Of a stretch of DNA of 38,795 nucleotides, positions 7,249-15,294 are shown piece by piece; within the stretch, counting starts at the first letter, position 1; each line of letters opens with the position of its first letter. The DNA lies in IMG/VR virus record IMGVR_UViG_3300048797_000130, positions 1 through 38,795 of that record; one strand, given 5' to 3'. Under the pieces are notes generated by a model. The model was not told the DNA's origin. It was given only the letters and a program-made list of their open reading frames with translations, and did no database searches. The DNA is from a virus. The position numbers and the translations under genes are program-made.

Positions 7249-8457
7249 TCAACTCATTATCCCGTTCGCTACGAGCGCGGCCCGAATTGCAACGACTTCG
7301 GCGTACAAAGCGCTCGCATTTCCCGCTGTGTCGAATCCGTTAGCGCCCGCTCCGTAAGCCGCCAGAGCACCGCCTGAGGCGACCGCACCCTGCGGCGCTG
7401 CGCCGTTGCAGCCGAACTTCTTCCGAGCGCGGAAGTCTGGGCCGAAGTCGGCGACGGCTGCGGCATACGGAACACCGATCAAGGTTGTGTTGGTCGCCAA
7501 GTCGGTCACATTCGTTGCAGCGAGGCCGTAAAACGCGTTCATGCCGGGCCAGGTCGGGGTCGTGGACTCTAACTTGACATCGCCCGCCGTGTTCGCTTCG
7601 GAGTCACCGCCCAAGAACTGTAGGGTGTTCGCTCTGCCCATGAGGTGAACCCCCCACCCCGTATTTCCTTCCGTGAGTATGGCAACGAACGCGTTCGCTC
7701 CGCCCCTGTCACAGTTGATCCCATCGCCCGTGTTGTATGAGCAATCTGGACCGAAGATGTTGCCAGCATTCATGTTATCATCGAAGTCATCGAGAAAGAT
7801 CCCGTGACGGCCATTATTGATGGATACTGGGGAGTAAAGATTAAAACGATTTGCTGTCCCCCCGGTCGTGTTCTGCCCAAGCCGCCATCCGTCCTGTCCT
7901 GCACTGCCGGAGAATCCATCGTGCCAGCGCGGGCCCCACCCGGTTAATTGGATGTTGTCTCCGGTGTTCCCCAACTGTCCCAAGACCCCGCCACCGTGGG
8001 CCACAAACCCCGCCGCGCTCACTAGGACCGCAGGCCCGACACAGGCGGCTGATTTAATGAAGTAGGATTTTGGCAGTTGCCGAAACGGTGGCGTCAGTTG
8101 GCCGATACCGCCCAGAAACCGGAGACGGAGAGGCTTATCGAAGACAATCCCCGATCCTCCCGATCCGATGAGTGGTGTACCCGTTACAATCATCTCAGCC
8201 GTGCTGAGTAACGCAGCTGCCTTGCAGTTATTGACCGCTGCCGTGTTGTCAACCGTGCCGTCCAACGTCGTGGCGTATCGCCTCAGATCGCCTACGGGCC
8301 ACGTATCGTCCACGACTCCTGGTTCGCCCGAGAGTACGGGAAACCCTACAGCGCTCTGAGTCGCGCGCTGGATCTTCGCAAGCTCGGTTCGCATCGCGCC
8401 TGACGAGTAGACGTCGGGTAGAACGCCAACATTGTACGGCTGCGCGAGTGAGGTCAC
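7249..8457 (-). CDS. Tail spike / receptor-binding protein, beta-helix-like
   Basis: The 402-residue protein starts with a GTG in a GTGA overlap. It has a short N-terminal adaptor, then a Gly/Asn/Asp-rich part with repeated short strands (about residues 100-320, for example NNGRHGIFLDDFDD, YNTGDGINCDRGGANAF) resembling right-handed beta-helix spikes. The C-terminal module FGCNGAAPQGAV followed by a helix ending AEVVAIRAALVANG is a trimerisation-type end seen in many phage tail fibres. Host glycan binding or cleavage is expected from the fold, but no catalytic residues can be assigned by eye. Confidence 0.7.
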   Translation of the reverse strand: MTSLAQPYNVGVLPDVYSSGAMRTELAKIQRATQSAVGFPVLSGEPGVVDDTWPVGDLRRYATTLDGTVDNTAAVNNCKAAALLSTAEMIVTGTPLIGSGGSGIVFDKPLRLRFLGGIGQLTPPFRQLPKSYFIKSAACVGPAVLVSAAGFVAHGGGVLGQLGNTGDNIQLTGWGPRWHDGFSGSAGQDGWRLGQNTTGGTANRFNLYSPVSINNGRHGIFLDDFDDNMNAGNIFGPDCSYNTGDGINCDRGGANAFVAILTEGNTGWGVHLMGRANTLQFLGGDSEANTAGDVKLESTTPTWPGMNAFYGLAATNVTDLATNTTLIGVPYAAAVADFGPDFRARKKFGCNGAAPQGAVASGGALAAYGAGANGFDTAGNASALYAEVVAIRAALVANGIMS

Positions 8458-8705
8458 GCCTTCGCCTTCTTCGCTTTGGGTAGTTTTGATAATTGCAGAG
8501 ACAACTCTTCCGCGCCCTTGTAGCAGTTCTGGGCCTTGGTCTTCAGGTCAGCTATCGCATCCGCGCGCTCGTCCTCGTTGGCTGTCTGGACCGAGAGAAC
8601 GGTGACGTTCGTTTCGGCCTCGAACCCCTGCGCGCGAAGGTTGGCGAGCATTTGCGTAAGCATCGCCCTACGGACTTCCAACTCGGGTTGCTGATTACTG
8701 GCCAT
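8454..8705 (-). CDS. Small helical protein downstream of fibre
   Basis: An 83-residue, mostly helical, charged protein (MASNQQPELEVRRAMLTQML...), ending in a Lys/Ala tail (KLPKAKKAKA). It has one Cys near the middle and no recognised motif. A GGGAG stretch lies 11 bases upstream of the ATG. Its stop overlaps the tail-spike GTG start, so it is probably co-translated with it, possibly as an assembly helper or chaperone (inference). The ATG overlaps the -35-like hexamer of the divergent plus-strand promoter. Confidence 0.55.
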   Translation of the reverse strand: MASNQQPELEVRRAMLTQMLANLRAQGFEAETNVTVLSVQTANEDERADAIADLKTKAQNCYKGAEELSLQLSKLPKAKKAKA

Positions 8706-8733
8706 TGACGGTAACTCCCAGATGTGTTACGCT
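8705..8733 (+). promoter_or_regulatory. Candidate promoter for the plus-strand moron pair
   Basis: TTGACG (8705-8710), a 17-base spacer, then TACGCT (8728-8733) preceded by TGT, giving an extended -10. It lies seven bases before the ATG of the 46-codon gene, so transcripts would begin almost at the start codon. Prediction by eye only. Confidence 0.4.
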
Positions 8734-8740
8734 TACAGGT

Positions 8741-8881
8741 ATGAAATACAAATTTTGCGCGGCCGGACACCGTCTGACCTCTGACAACCGCGATCCAGAT
8801 GGACGTTGCTCTACCTGCCGCCGGGTCAAAGGCGTGAAGCGGATGCGTGAATACCGGAAATCCAAACGAGGCGCGAAATGA
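8741..8881 (+). CDS. 46-aa zinc-knuckle protein, HNH-tail-like
   Basis: A short plus-strand ORF encodes MKYKFCAAGHRLTSDNRDPD followed by GRCSTCRRVKG and a basic tail. The pattern C-x2-GH-x-LT...G-x-C-x2-CRR matches the C-terminal zinc knuckle of the HNH endonuclease at 12039-12593 (CVRGHPLT...CIQCQ), so it may be a stand-alone DNA-binding knuckle or a remnant of an HNH gene. Its TGA overlaps the next ATG (ATGA). An AGG lies only two bases before the ATG, so initiation is unusual or leaderless. Function is unknown. Confidence 0.55.
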   Translation: MKYKFCAAGHRLTSDNRDPDGRCSTCRRVKGVKRMREYRKSKRGAK

Positions 8882-9297
8882 GATTCCTTTGGATTGCTTT
8901 TCTGCTTGCCGTTGTCGGGTGTGGCGACATAACGGGCATCATGGACGGACTCCGCAACGCAACTGAGTTCACACCTCCCGCCCGTTACCGGGAGATTTGG
9001 AACAGTCTCGAAGCGTGCAGCGGACTTCACCAGGATTTCAACGCAGTCAAGTGGTATAGTTCTCCTGAGCTCGTAATCCAAGATCAGCGCTATGGTGGCG
9101 CGTACTTCCCAGCCCGGAACATCATCGTTCTCCCGGACAGCCTCGCCCTTATCGGCAACGGCCTTCATAACCTGAGAATAGCCCATGAGGAGATGCACGC
9201 CCTTCTCCGCGAAACCGACCATCCTGCGCATTTTTTCAACGGAGTATGCGGCTGGCTTCTCGTTCCCGGATTGCCCATAGGTTCCGCTCTCATTTAG
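8878..9297 (+). CDS. Lipoprotein with HExxH metalloprotease-like motif
   Basis: The 139-residue product begins MRFLWIAFLLAVVGCGD, a short lipoprotein signal with Cys15 in a VVGC lipobox, so the mature protein should be lipid-anchored outside the inner membrane. HEEMH at residues 103-107 is a canonical HExxH zinc-site motif, followed by ETDHPAHFF (113-120), where H115 or H118 could be the third ligand, and a CG pair near 124. It is co-translated with the 46-codon gene on the strand opposite the flanking tail genes. That places it as a moron, probably expressed in the lysogen. Proteolysis and substrate are inferred from the motif alone. Confidence 0.7.
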   Translation: MRFLWIAFLLAVVGCGDITGIMDGLRNATEFTPPARYREIWNSLEACSGLHQDFNAVKWYSSPELVIQDQRYGGAYFPARNIIVLPDSLALIGNGLHNLRIAHEEMHALLRETDHPAHFFNGVCGWLLVPGLPIGSALI

Positions 9298-9302
9298 GGC
9301 GT

Positions 9303-10283
9303 TCATTTCCATATAGGTATCCAGAAAGGGATGCTAGAATTGTCAAGCATCCTTAGCCATGTGTTCTGGGTTGCCGTCGCGGGACCCGTAGCGCCGATAG
9401 TTCCCAGAGTCGCCCCAGCGCCTCCGCCCAGAGCAATGGGCGCGACGCCGTAGGAGACATCCTTCCCGTCAGGGGAGAGAAGAACTCGGTCAAATCCGCC
9501 GCCGGTGGAACCGATCAGACTAATGCTATTCGTCCCCGCAGCGTTTGTGGCTCTCAGCGTACCGGTCTGGATGGGCAGTGTTATTGACCCGGCTGCCGCT
9601 GCCGCTCCCGGGACCCCGCCTCTTGTACTGACTAGTCCGGCATCAGTAATAATCAGGTTGTTATTCGCGTTCGCATTGTCACGGATTGCGAGGCTGGAAC
9701 TGCCGGGGACGATCTGGGAGACTGCCGTAGCTAAGCTCAGAGCATATCCGCTGGCGACCGTAACGCGGGTATTGGTGTTATCCAGCCGGAGTAGTTCGAG
9801 GCCGCCCGCACCCAACACGAGCACGTTGCTGCCGGTCGTGGCCCAGAAGTGGGGGACGCTGGCATAGCCCAAGGCCACCGTATAGTTCGTAGCGTCGGTC
9901 CAGTCCTGCGAGACAGCGCCAGCGGCGCCCCCAGAGACGTGAGTTATCCCCGCGATTGTGGACGTGCCGGTGACTTGAATCCCGCCCGCATTGACTGTGA
10001 CCGCGCCACCTGTTGTCAGCGTCGATACGCCGGTAATCGTCCCGGCAAGGACAAGACTCGTGGCCGTGAGAGTCGTTATCCCGGACAGCGTGCCCGTTAT
10101 GGTCGAGTTCCCAACCGCTGTCAGTGCACCGATGTTCAAAGGATCGGCAGCAGCGAAAGCGAATAGCGCTTTCCTGAAGTTCCCGGCCGTTATCCCCGAA
10201 GACGCTCCCCCGATGTCGCCAGCCAGAATATCAGCCGTCGCGAGAGTCGTTACGCGAGGGGCATTGGTAAAAGTTTTACTCAT
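9303..10283 (-). CDS. Tail fibre / structural protein with beta-repeat region
   Basis: A 326-residue protein. Residues about 50-120 are a Thr/Gly/Ser-rich series of short repeats (GTLSGITTLTATSLVLAGTI and similar) typical of phage fibre shafts. A globular part follows with DWTDATNYTVALGYASVPHF and LRLDNTNTRVTVA, then a C-terminal segment ending IPFWIPIWK. The N-terminus (DILAGDIGGASSGITAGNFRKAL) resembles the virion-binding ends of short fibres. The ATG overlaps the previous stop by ATGA. Its 3' end converges within six bases of the lipoprotein gene. Function as a fibre is inferred. Confidence 0.6.
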   Translation of the reverse strand: MSKTFTNAPRVTTLATADILAGDIGGASSGITAGNFRKALFAFAAADPLNIGALTAVGNSTITGTLSGITTLTATSLVLAGTITGVSTLTTGGAVTVNAGGIQVTGTSTIAGITHVSGGAAGAVSQDWTDATNYTVALGYASVPHFWATTGSNVLVLGAGGLELLRLDNTNTRVTVASGYALSLATAVSQIVPGSSSLAIRDNANANNNLIITDAGLVSTRGGVPGAAAAAGSITLPIQTGTLRATNAAGTNSISLIGSTGGGFDRVLLSPDGKDVSYGVAPIALGGGAGATLGTIGATGPATATQNTWLRMLDNSSIPFWIPIWK

Positions 10284-11992
10284 GCGTCAACCACATCCGC
10301 TGTTGATTCAACGCAATCGAGTTGAAAGCGGTCCAGTCTCCATTGGCTCGTAGCGGTCGTTGGGATAAGCGTGCACTCGAACCCCCGTCCCAGTGCGTCG
10401 AGCCCCCACGCGAGCCGGTTCGTGCCATCGAGCGAGGCTGAAGGAGTAGCGGTCGCGGGAACAGCGTCGGCCGTCATCCACGCCTCACCGCCTAAGGTCA
10501 CCCACGGCTCTGCGTTAATCAAAACCCACGGATCGGACTCGAAGCTGACGACCGACATCGAAGGTGTTAAGATCTGGATCTGGACCGGTGAGGTGTTGCC
10601 AGTGATCGCCCGTGCTTGGTCGGCGTTCCACATAGTGTCGGCCGAGTAGGCCAATCTCTGCGTCTGGGCCGAGACGTTGGGAACACTGAGCCCCGAGTCG
10701 AGCCAGTTGTTCTCCTGCGGATTAGCAAGTCTCCAGACGTAGCCCCCGAAGCCGTTATTGATCGCCGCGACCTGAGTACCGATCACGACGAGTTCTGATT
10801 CGCCGTTCTGATCCTTCAAGGTGCCCATCGCTTCGATATTGACGCCGGGCCCCAGTATCCACCGCCCGACATAAACCCCCGTCTTCACATCGAACGCGTA
10901 GGCGGTGTTCGGTGACAAGTTGATCGTGGGTGACGGGCTCGTAGTCGCTACGACCCAGAGATTGAGCGAGTCCACGGAGATGATCGCACTGCAGGCCGTT
11001 ACTGCTGTCGCGCTCGGGACATCGGTTCGCGAGGTCTCGACGATGGTCCGCATCTGCTTCCAGATGTCTTGCAGTGGGTTCCCAATGCGCCACATCTGGG
11101 GACGGCCCTCGGTATCGGCAAAAAGGATCGTGTTCCCCACTTGTGCGATCGATGCGGGACTCCGCGTCCCGATCTTGAAGTCAACAGCATCGTGGGTAGC
11201 CGAGTTCTTGAAGTCGGGGCCGATGGGACCTGTTAGTGCACCAATCGAATCCTCGCGGAAGTAGAAGAGGGCGATATTCGTCGGCCAGATTGCATATATC
11301 GGAGTCGAACCGGTCTGTGTCAGAATCCAGGTGTAGTCAACCGCCGTAGTTCCGACGACGTTGAAATAGCCGCTCGTCGGATCGTTCGGGGCCGACCATG
11401 CGATCGTGGACTGGAGGAAGACGCCGGCGACGGTTTTCAATACGAACACGAGAGCGCCCGAGTACTCGCCCATGTGCTGCGCGGACCAGAGGGAGTTCCC
11501 GACATCATACTGGATCTGCGTTCCCGTAATCGGAGTGCTCCCGAGATTGGTGCCGAACCACGGCCTGTTCACGCCATCGGAGACTATGAGCTTGTCGGCA
11601 AACGAGAGCATGAAGACGCGGGTCCCCAAGCCCCCGTCGATCGTAATTCCCGCTGGAGTGACATCGGTGTTCACGGTCTCGTCAGCGCTCGAGCGATAGA
11701 GTTTTCCCGATACGCACTTGAAGTTGTACTCCGTGCCGTCTGCCGCTGTGTGGTGGAAGACGCCCTGTCCCTGATGGTTCGCTCCCCCCAGCTGATTGGA
11801 CGGATTCATCAGAACCGCAGCGGGGCGGGCGTAAGCTCCCGAGCCACGGTCAGGGTCCGGCACGAACATATTCACCGCATCTTGCAAATAACTCAGACCG
11901 TCCTTTGCATCGTCCATGGGATCAGCGGTACTCAGCACCCCGGACCACGGCCCAGTTACCACCGTCTGCCGGCGCATCTTCGCGCTAGCCAT
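10280..11992 (-). CDS. Head-completion / tail hub protein candidate, beta-propeller-like
   Basis: The 570-residue protein begins MASAKMRRQTVVTGPWSGVL and has repeated beta-rich blades with VFML, LIVSDG, LYRSSADE and WRLANPQ-type strands, reminiscent of the P22 gp10-like DNA-stabilisation or tail-hub proteins of podoviruses. I chose the ATG at 11992 because GGAGG lies five bases upstream; an upstream TTG would add four residues. It precedes the fibre and spike genes in transcription order, as a tail hub would. Assignment is by composition and place; no signature motif is certain. Confidence 0.55.
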   Translation of the reverse strand: MASAKMRRQTVVTGPWSGVLSTADPMDDAKDGLSYLQDAVNMFVPDPDRGSGAYARPAAVLMNPSNQLGGANHQGQGVFHHTAADGTEYNFKCVSGKLYRSSADETVNTDVTPAGITIDGGLGTRVFMLSFADKLIVSDGVNRPWFGTNLGSTPITGTQIQYDVGNSLWSAQHMGEYSGALVFVLKTVAGVFLQSTIAWSAPNDPTSGYFNVVGTTAVDYTWILTQTGSTPIYAIWPTNIALFYFREDSIGALTGPIGPDFKNSATHDAVDFKIGTRSPASIAQVGNTILFADTEGRPQMWRIGNPLQDIWKQMRTIVETSRTDVPSATAVTACSAIISVDSLNLWVVATTSPSPTINLSPNTAYAFDVKTGVYVGRWILGPGVNIEAMGTLKDQNGESELVVIGTQVAAINNGFGGYVWRLANPQENNWLDSGLSVPNVSAQTQRLAYSADTMWNADQARAITGNTSPVQIQILTPSMSVVSFESDPWVLINAEPWVTLGGEAWMTADAVPATATPSASLDGTNRLAWGLDALGRGFECTLIPTTATSQWRLDRFQLDCVESTADVVDA

Positions 11993-12005
11993 TATTGCCT
12001 CCAAC

Positions 12006-12014
12006 TGCTATACT
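12006..12014 (+). promoter_or_regulatory. Candidate extended -10 promoter for the HNH gene
   Basis: TGCTATACT is a TGn-extended -10 hexamer 25 bases before the HNH start codon. No -35 match is seen, which is usual for extended -10 promoters. It lies just upstream of the oppositely oriented 10280-11992 gene. Confidence 0.4.
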
Positions 12015-12038
12015 ATTTCCCGCACATGGAGGTGCCAA

Positions 12039-12593
12039 ATGGGATACAAGTTTGGGAGCAGGGACGTCAAGGAGCGAATGCTTGATCGGATCGTGATTGA
12101 CCCTCAGACGGGCTGTTGGAACCACCCGACCGGCAAGAGGCGGAACGCCTATGCTTACGTGAAGCAAGACGGGAAACAGAAGTATGCTCACCGCGTCGCC
12201 TACGAGCTTTTTGTCGGCCTGATCCCCCAAGGCGGACACATTCATCATCGATGCGAGAATAAACAGTGCTGCAACCCAAGGCACCTGCGTTTGACGACCC
12301 TCGAAGATCACATGAGAGCATTTCACGCCGAGAGCATGATTCGGGCGTTTTCGCCTCGACACGCCTTCAAGACCCATTGCGTCCGAGGTCATCCCCTCAC
12401 GCCCAAAACAACGAAAGTGTACAGACCGGGAGAGCGCGTCTGTATCCAATGCCAGCGGAACCGGTCCCGAAGCTGGCGGAGAGCGGTCACCTCCGCCGCA
12501 TGGCGCGCGAAACGCCGGCTGGAGCCTGAGTGGGCTGCGCGCGAGCGTGCGCACCTTGCCGCACTCCCGAAGCGTAGGGGGAACGAAAGGTAG
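12039..12593 (+). CDS. HNH homing endonuclease, plus strand
   Basis: A 184-residue protein with a strong GGAGGT six bases before the ATG. The core is DPQTGCWNHPTGKRR, then AHRVAYELFVG and HIHHRCENKQCCNPRHL (about residues 68-85), the HNH_3 layout of phage homing endonucleases, with HH and the Asn of NP as catalytic elements. A C-terminal zinc knuckle (CVRGHPLT...CIQCQRN, about 121-150) and a basic tail follow. It is antisense to the structural operon and fills the gap between two virion genes with five bases to spare downstream, a typical intergenic homing insertion. No intron boundaries were noticed. Confidence 0.88.
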   Translation: MGYKFGSRDVKERMLDRIVIDPQTGCWNHPTGKRRNAYAYVKQDGKQKYAHRVAYELFVGLIPQGGHIHHRCENKQCCNPRHLRLTTLEDHMRAFHAESMIRAFSPRHAFKTHCVRGHPLTPKTTKVYRPGERVCIQCQRNRSRSWRRAVTSAAWRAKRRLEPEWAARERAHLAALPKRRGNER

Positions 12594-12598
12594 GTCGG

Positions 12599-13279
12599 TC
12601 ATGCTGACCACTGCCCGGCGATCGCCAACTGACGGCCCGTGATCGTCCTACCGAGCGCACCGCCGTTTCTAAAGGCTGTCTTCCACGCGAGACACCATCT
12701 GGCGAAGGCGCCCGGACTCTCTGCCGCCCACGGATAACCCAGGTAGTCCAATTCCATCTGCGCCAACTGAGGATTTCGACCGACGCTCCGGGCGAAGTTC
12801 AAGGCCGCGATGTGCGGAATCAGCACTCTCGAGGCTTCCGGCAAGAGCGACGGATTGGTGCCTGAAGCCAAGTCGTCGGGCTGGACGATGCCACGATAGT
12901 AGAGCGTCCCCGAGTACGTGTTGTCGTTCGGGATCCGGATTTGCGATCCCTCGTCCAGATAATCCCAGCCTTCCCGCCACGGCGAGTCGGGGATGCTCGA
13001 AAGCGAGGTGTAGATCCCCGTCTTCCCGATCGGCGTCTTCGCGTAACCGTTCGTGTCGGTGCCGAACGTGAAGATTTTGTTATCCGCAGTCGTCATCGTC
13101 GGGAAGGCCCCGGTCGGATAGAGCGTCCACGGACAGATAGCCGCGATGTTGGCTATGAGCTCGTTGTTCGCGAGCGAGAGCCAGCCATACTTCCGGGGGT
13201 CGGTAATCGCGTCGGCACTCGGGCGTCCGGTTAGATCGTTGAACGTCCCGAGTAGCGACGGTGAATCGAAAGTTGCCAC
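12599..13279 (-). CDS. Structural protein, connector/tail candidate
   Basis: The 226-residue product starts at a GTG (13279) just after the upstream gene stop; the longer frame to 13408 would overlap that gene by over 120 bases with an unlikely N-terminus. It begins MATFDSPSLLGTFNDLTGR and carries DPRKYGWLSLANNELIANIA, WREGWDYLDEGSQIRIPNDN and a helical C-terminal part. The DP-x-KYGWL-type sequence and size fit head-tail connector or tail tubular A-type proteins that precede the hub in podoviruses. Assignment is by context only. Confidence 0.5.
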   Translation of the reverse strand: MATFDSPSLLGTFNDLTGRPSADAITDPRKYGWLSLANNELIANIAAICPWTLYPTGAFPTMTTADNKIFTFGTDTNGYAKTPIGKTGIYTSLSSIPDSPWREGWDYLDEGSQIRIPNDNTYSGTLYYRGIVQPDDLASGTNPSLLPEASRVLIPHIAALNFARSVGRNPQLAQMELDYLGYPWAAESPGAFARWCLAWKTAFRNGGALGRTITGRQLAIAGQWSA

Positions 13280-13284
13280 GAGCT

Positions 13285-13965
13285 TTAGAGCTCGTAGAAA
13301 GTCAAACAGAACTCGAATGATGGGATGTTCACGGCTGACGTTACCCACCACATATTGATCCAGCTTGTGGTGCCAGAAGCCACGAGAATGGGAGGCGCCG
13401 AAGCACACATGGTCGCCGGATCGGTCGCTCTCGCGGCCGTCAGTCCGGTCCTTGCTGCACCCGGGCCGTCCGCTCCGAAGTCAACTCTGAACGAGTCGTG
13501 CGCTACCGTCACACCCGTCGGGATCGAGGCGATGGCCTGAAGTCTCCGGGTTCCGACCGCTGCCGGAATCGTGATTGCACCCGCCGCGAAGGACTGGACA
13601 ACCGCGCCGGTCGTCTGAACGAGTCCGGTATTGATGCCGACCGGTGTACGGGTCGCGACGGCGGTGGTCCCGGCCACGAGTCCGGTCTCGTTCCACACGT
13701 CGAAGTTGAGCGAGAGGGTGCCCGTCGGGGCGGTCGCTGTCTGTCTCAGGTATAGATAGTCGAGATAGATGCTCTTGGCGCCCGTGTTCTGCACCACGAA
13801 AAGCCCGTTCGCGGTCGCTGAAAATGCTACGACGTTCGCATACGCGATCGCTGTACCGGGGGTTGGGTTCGTGACTGCGAAGTAGCTCCCGTTTGCGGCC
13901 AGCACCTGACGCTGCGAGAGGAGAGCGAACTGGCCATTGAGTACTACCGTTCCTGGAACTGGCAT
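13285..13965 (-). CDS. Beta-rich structural protein
   Basis: A 226-residue protein of mostly alternating hydrophobic strands: AIAYANVVAFSATANGLFVV, IYLDYLYLRQT, TLSLNFDVWNETG and a C-terminal SFEFCLTFYEL. This is compatible with an all-beta (jelly-roll-like) virion protein. It lies between two other virion genes with small gaps and has no recognised motif. Its role could be decoration or connector; neither can be chosen from sequence. ATG start at 13965. Confidence 0.5.
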   Translation of the reverse strand: MPVPGTVVLNGQFALLSQRQVLAANGSYFAVTNPTPGTAIAYANVVAFSATANGLFVVQNTGAKSIYLDYLYLRQTATAPTGTLSLNFDVWNETGLVAGTTAVATRTPVGINTGLVQTTGAVVQSFAAGAITIPAAVGTRRLQAIASIPTGVTVAHDSFRVDFGADGPGAARTGLTAARATDPATMCASAPPILVASGTTSWINMWWVTSAVNIPSFEFCLTFYEL

Positions 13966-14031
13966 TGTTTACGTTGTGCGCCCTAGCGGACGCGGCCAAA
14001 GTGAATTGAAAACGCAAGGAACAAACTGCAC

Positions 14032-14430
14032 CTACACTGCCGAACTGCCTTCCATTCGATAGACGTTTATGTCCATTGAGCCCTGAGAGCAGGCGACGAG
14101 TAATGCGATCGAGAGACCATTCGCCGGAACCTGGATACAGGCCGAGTCACTGATTAGAGAGGTGTCGCCGCCCAGCATTTCATAGCGCCCGGCCGTATTA
14201 GCGCTGTTGACGAGTCGGTACGGAACGGGCTTAAAGGAAGCCGTGGGGTTAGCCGCCTGACCGAACGACTTGCCCACCACAGCGAACTGGCCGATCCAGT
14301 TAAGCGAGGGCTCGAAGTCAATAACGAGTGTCGCGACTTGACCCGTAGCGCCGACCCCGAGTTCGACTATATCGCCGTTGTTCGCGGTCGTCACTCTGAA
14401 CGTCGGGCCGTTCCCTTTGATGATAGCCAT
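14032..14430 (-). CDS. 132-aa structural protein
   Basis: The true start is the ATG at 14430-14428, which overlaps the upstream stop as TAATG; the longer frame to 14982 lies mostly antisense-like over the neighbour and is dismissed. The product begins MAIIKGNGPTFRVTTANNGD, is beta-rich (ATLVIDFEPSLNWIGQFAVV) and ends in MDINVYRMEGSSAV. It resembles small virion or tail-completion proteins in general character. The family is unknown. Co-translation with the upstream 285-residue gene is likely. Confidence 0.55.
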   Translation of the reverse strand: MAIIKGNGPTFRVTTANNGDIVELGVGATGQVATLVIDFEPSLNWIGQFAVVGKSFGQAANPTASFKPVPYRLVNSANTAGRYEMLGGDTSLISDSACIQVPANGLSIALLVACSQGSMDINVYRMEGSSAV

Positions 14431-15287
14431 TAGCTGTTCACTCCAGTCTTCTTCGAGGCCCGTGCGCGCGCCATCCGCTCCTGCGCTTCCTGCTTTCTGT
14501 TCGCGTCGTGCTGAGCCAGCGCGTCCGCTATCATCTGCTGCACCTGACTCATCGGGACTGACAAGACCGCTTCGGGCGTCAATAGCGGCTCTCTCTCCTT
14601 CTGCCCCGGAACCGCGACGTACTCCGAATCGCCATACCGCGTGTCGCCGACGTAAGAGACGTTGCCCAGTCCCAGGATCTTCGCCAGTTCCTCGTTCGGC
14701 GTCTCTACGGCCCCCATGAGCCACGGGTCGCCCGCCTGCGCCGCTTGTGCCAGCCGGATCTTCCCCATGTACGTCCGGGGACTGCCGAGCAAGGTGCGGA
14801 TCCGAAACGGCACCGCGTCGGGTCTTGCTGGGTCGATTATATCGTTCTCGCCCGCGGCCTTGGCCGCCGCTTCCCAGAACCGCGATAAGCCTTGCCGCTC
14901 GTCCGCGATCATTGCGTCCAGGGCATAAGTGATGCGCTGGGCGCGATAGTTGAACCGAAAATATTTGGCTATCGGAAGCCAAGGCGCAGACCAGACTGAG
15001 GCCAAGGTCAAGGCTCTTTCCTGCGGCGTCTGCCCCTGTTCGGGGTTCTCGCAGAAGTATTCGCCTGGCTGGAGATCGCTCTGGAGGAATCCGGCGGCGA
15101 TGCTCTCGGTCTCGGACCCGGACTGGAACTCCCGCTGCCCGGTGAACGGCCGGCCTTCGGGGAACCGCTGGTGCCGGTAGTTGTCGAAGAAGGTCGAGGT
15201 GAAGCGACGGTCCCGCTGTGAGACTGTGGTTGCGGCCCCGCGTTCCTGGGGCTTGGAGGGCATCTGAGGGAATGCAGGAGCTGTCAT
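14430..15287 (-). CDS. 285-aa structural/connector protein
   Basis: The start is the ATG at 15287, eight bases past the previous gene stop; the longer frame begins inside that gene with an unlikely basic N-terminus. The protein begins MTAPAFPQMPSKPQERGAAT. Its central part holds the sequence PFRIRTLLGSPRTYMGKIRL. A long charged C-terminal helix (about residues 235-280, QQMIADALAQHDANRKQEAQ) ends in KKTGVNS. The position between capsid and tail hub suggests a head-tail joining role. The family is unknown. Confidence 0.55.
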   Translation of the reverse strand: MTAPAFPQMPSKPQERGAATTVSQRDRRFTSTFFDNYRHQRFPEGRPFTGQREFQSGSETESIAAGFLQSDLQPGEYFCENPEQGQTPQERALTLASVWSAPWLPIAKYFRFNYRAQRITYALDAMIADERQGLSRFWEAAAKAAGENDIIDPARPDAVPFRIRTLLGSPRTYMGKIRLAQAAQAGDPWLMGAVETPNEELAKILGLGNVSYVGDTRYGDSEYVAVPGQKEREPLLTPEAVLSVPMSQVQQMIADALAQHDANRKQEAQERMARARASKKTGVNS

Positions 15288-15294
15288 TTTGGGC

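Noticed and set aside
8695-9312. A 205-codon minus-strand frame opposite the lipoprotein pair
   Set aside because: The plus-strand pair has a signal peptide, HExxH, ATGA coupling and a promoter-like sequence; the minus frame has none of these.
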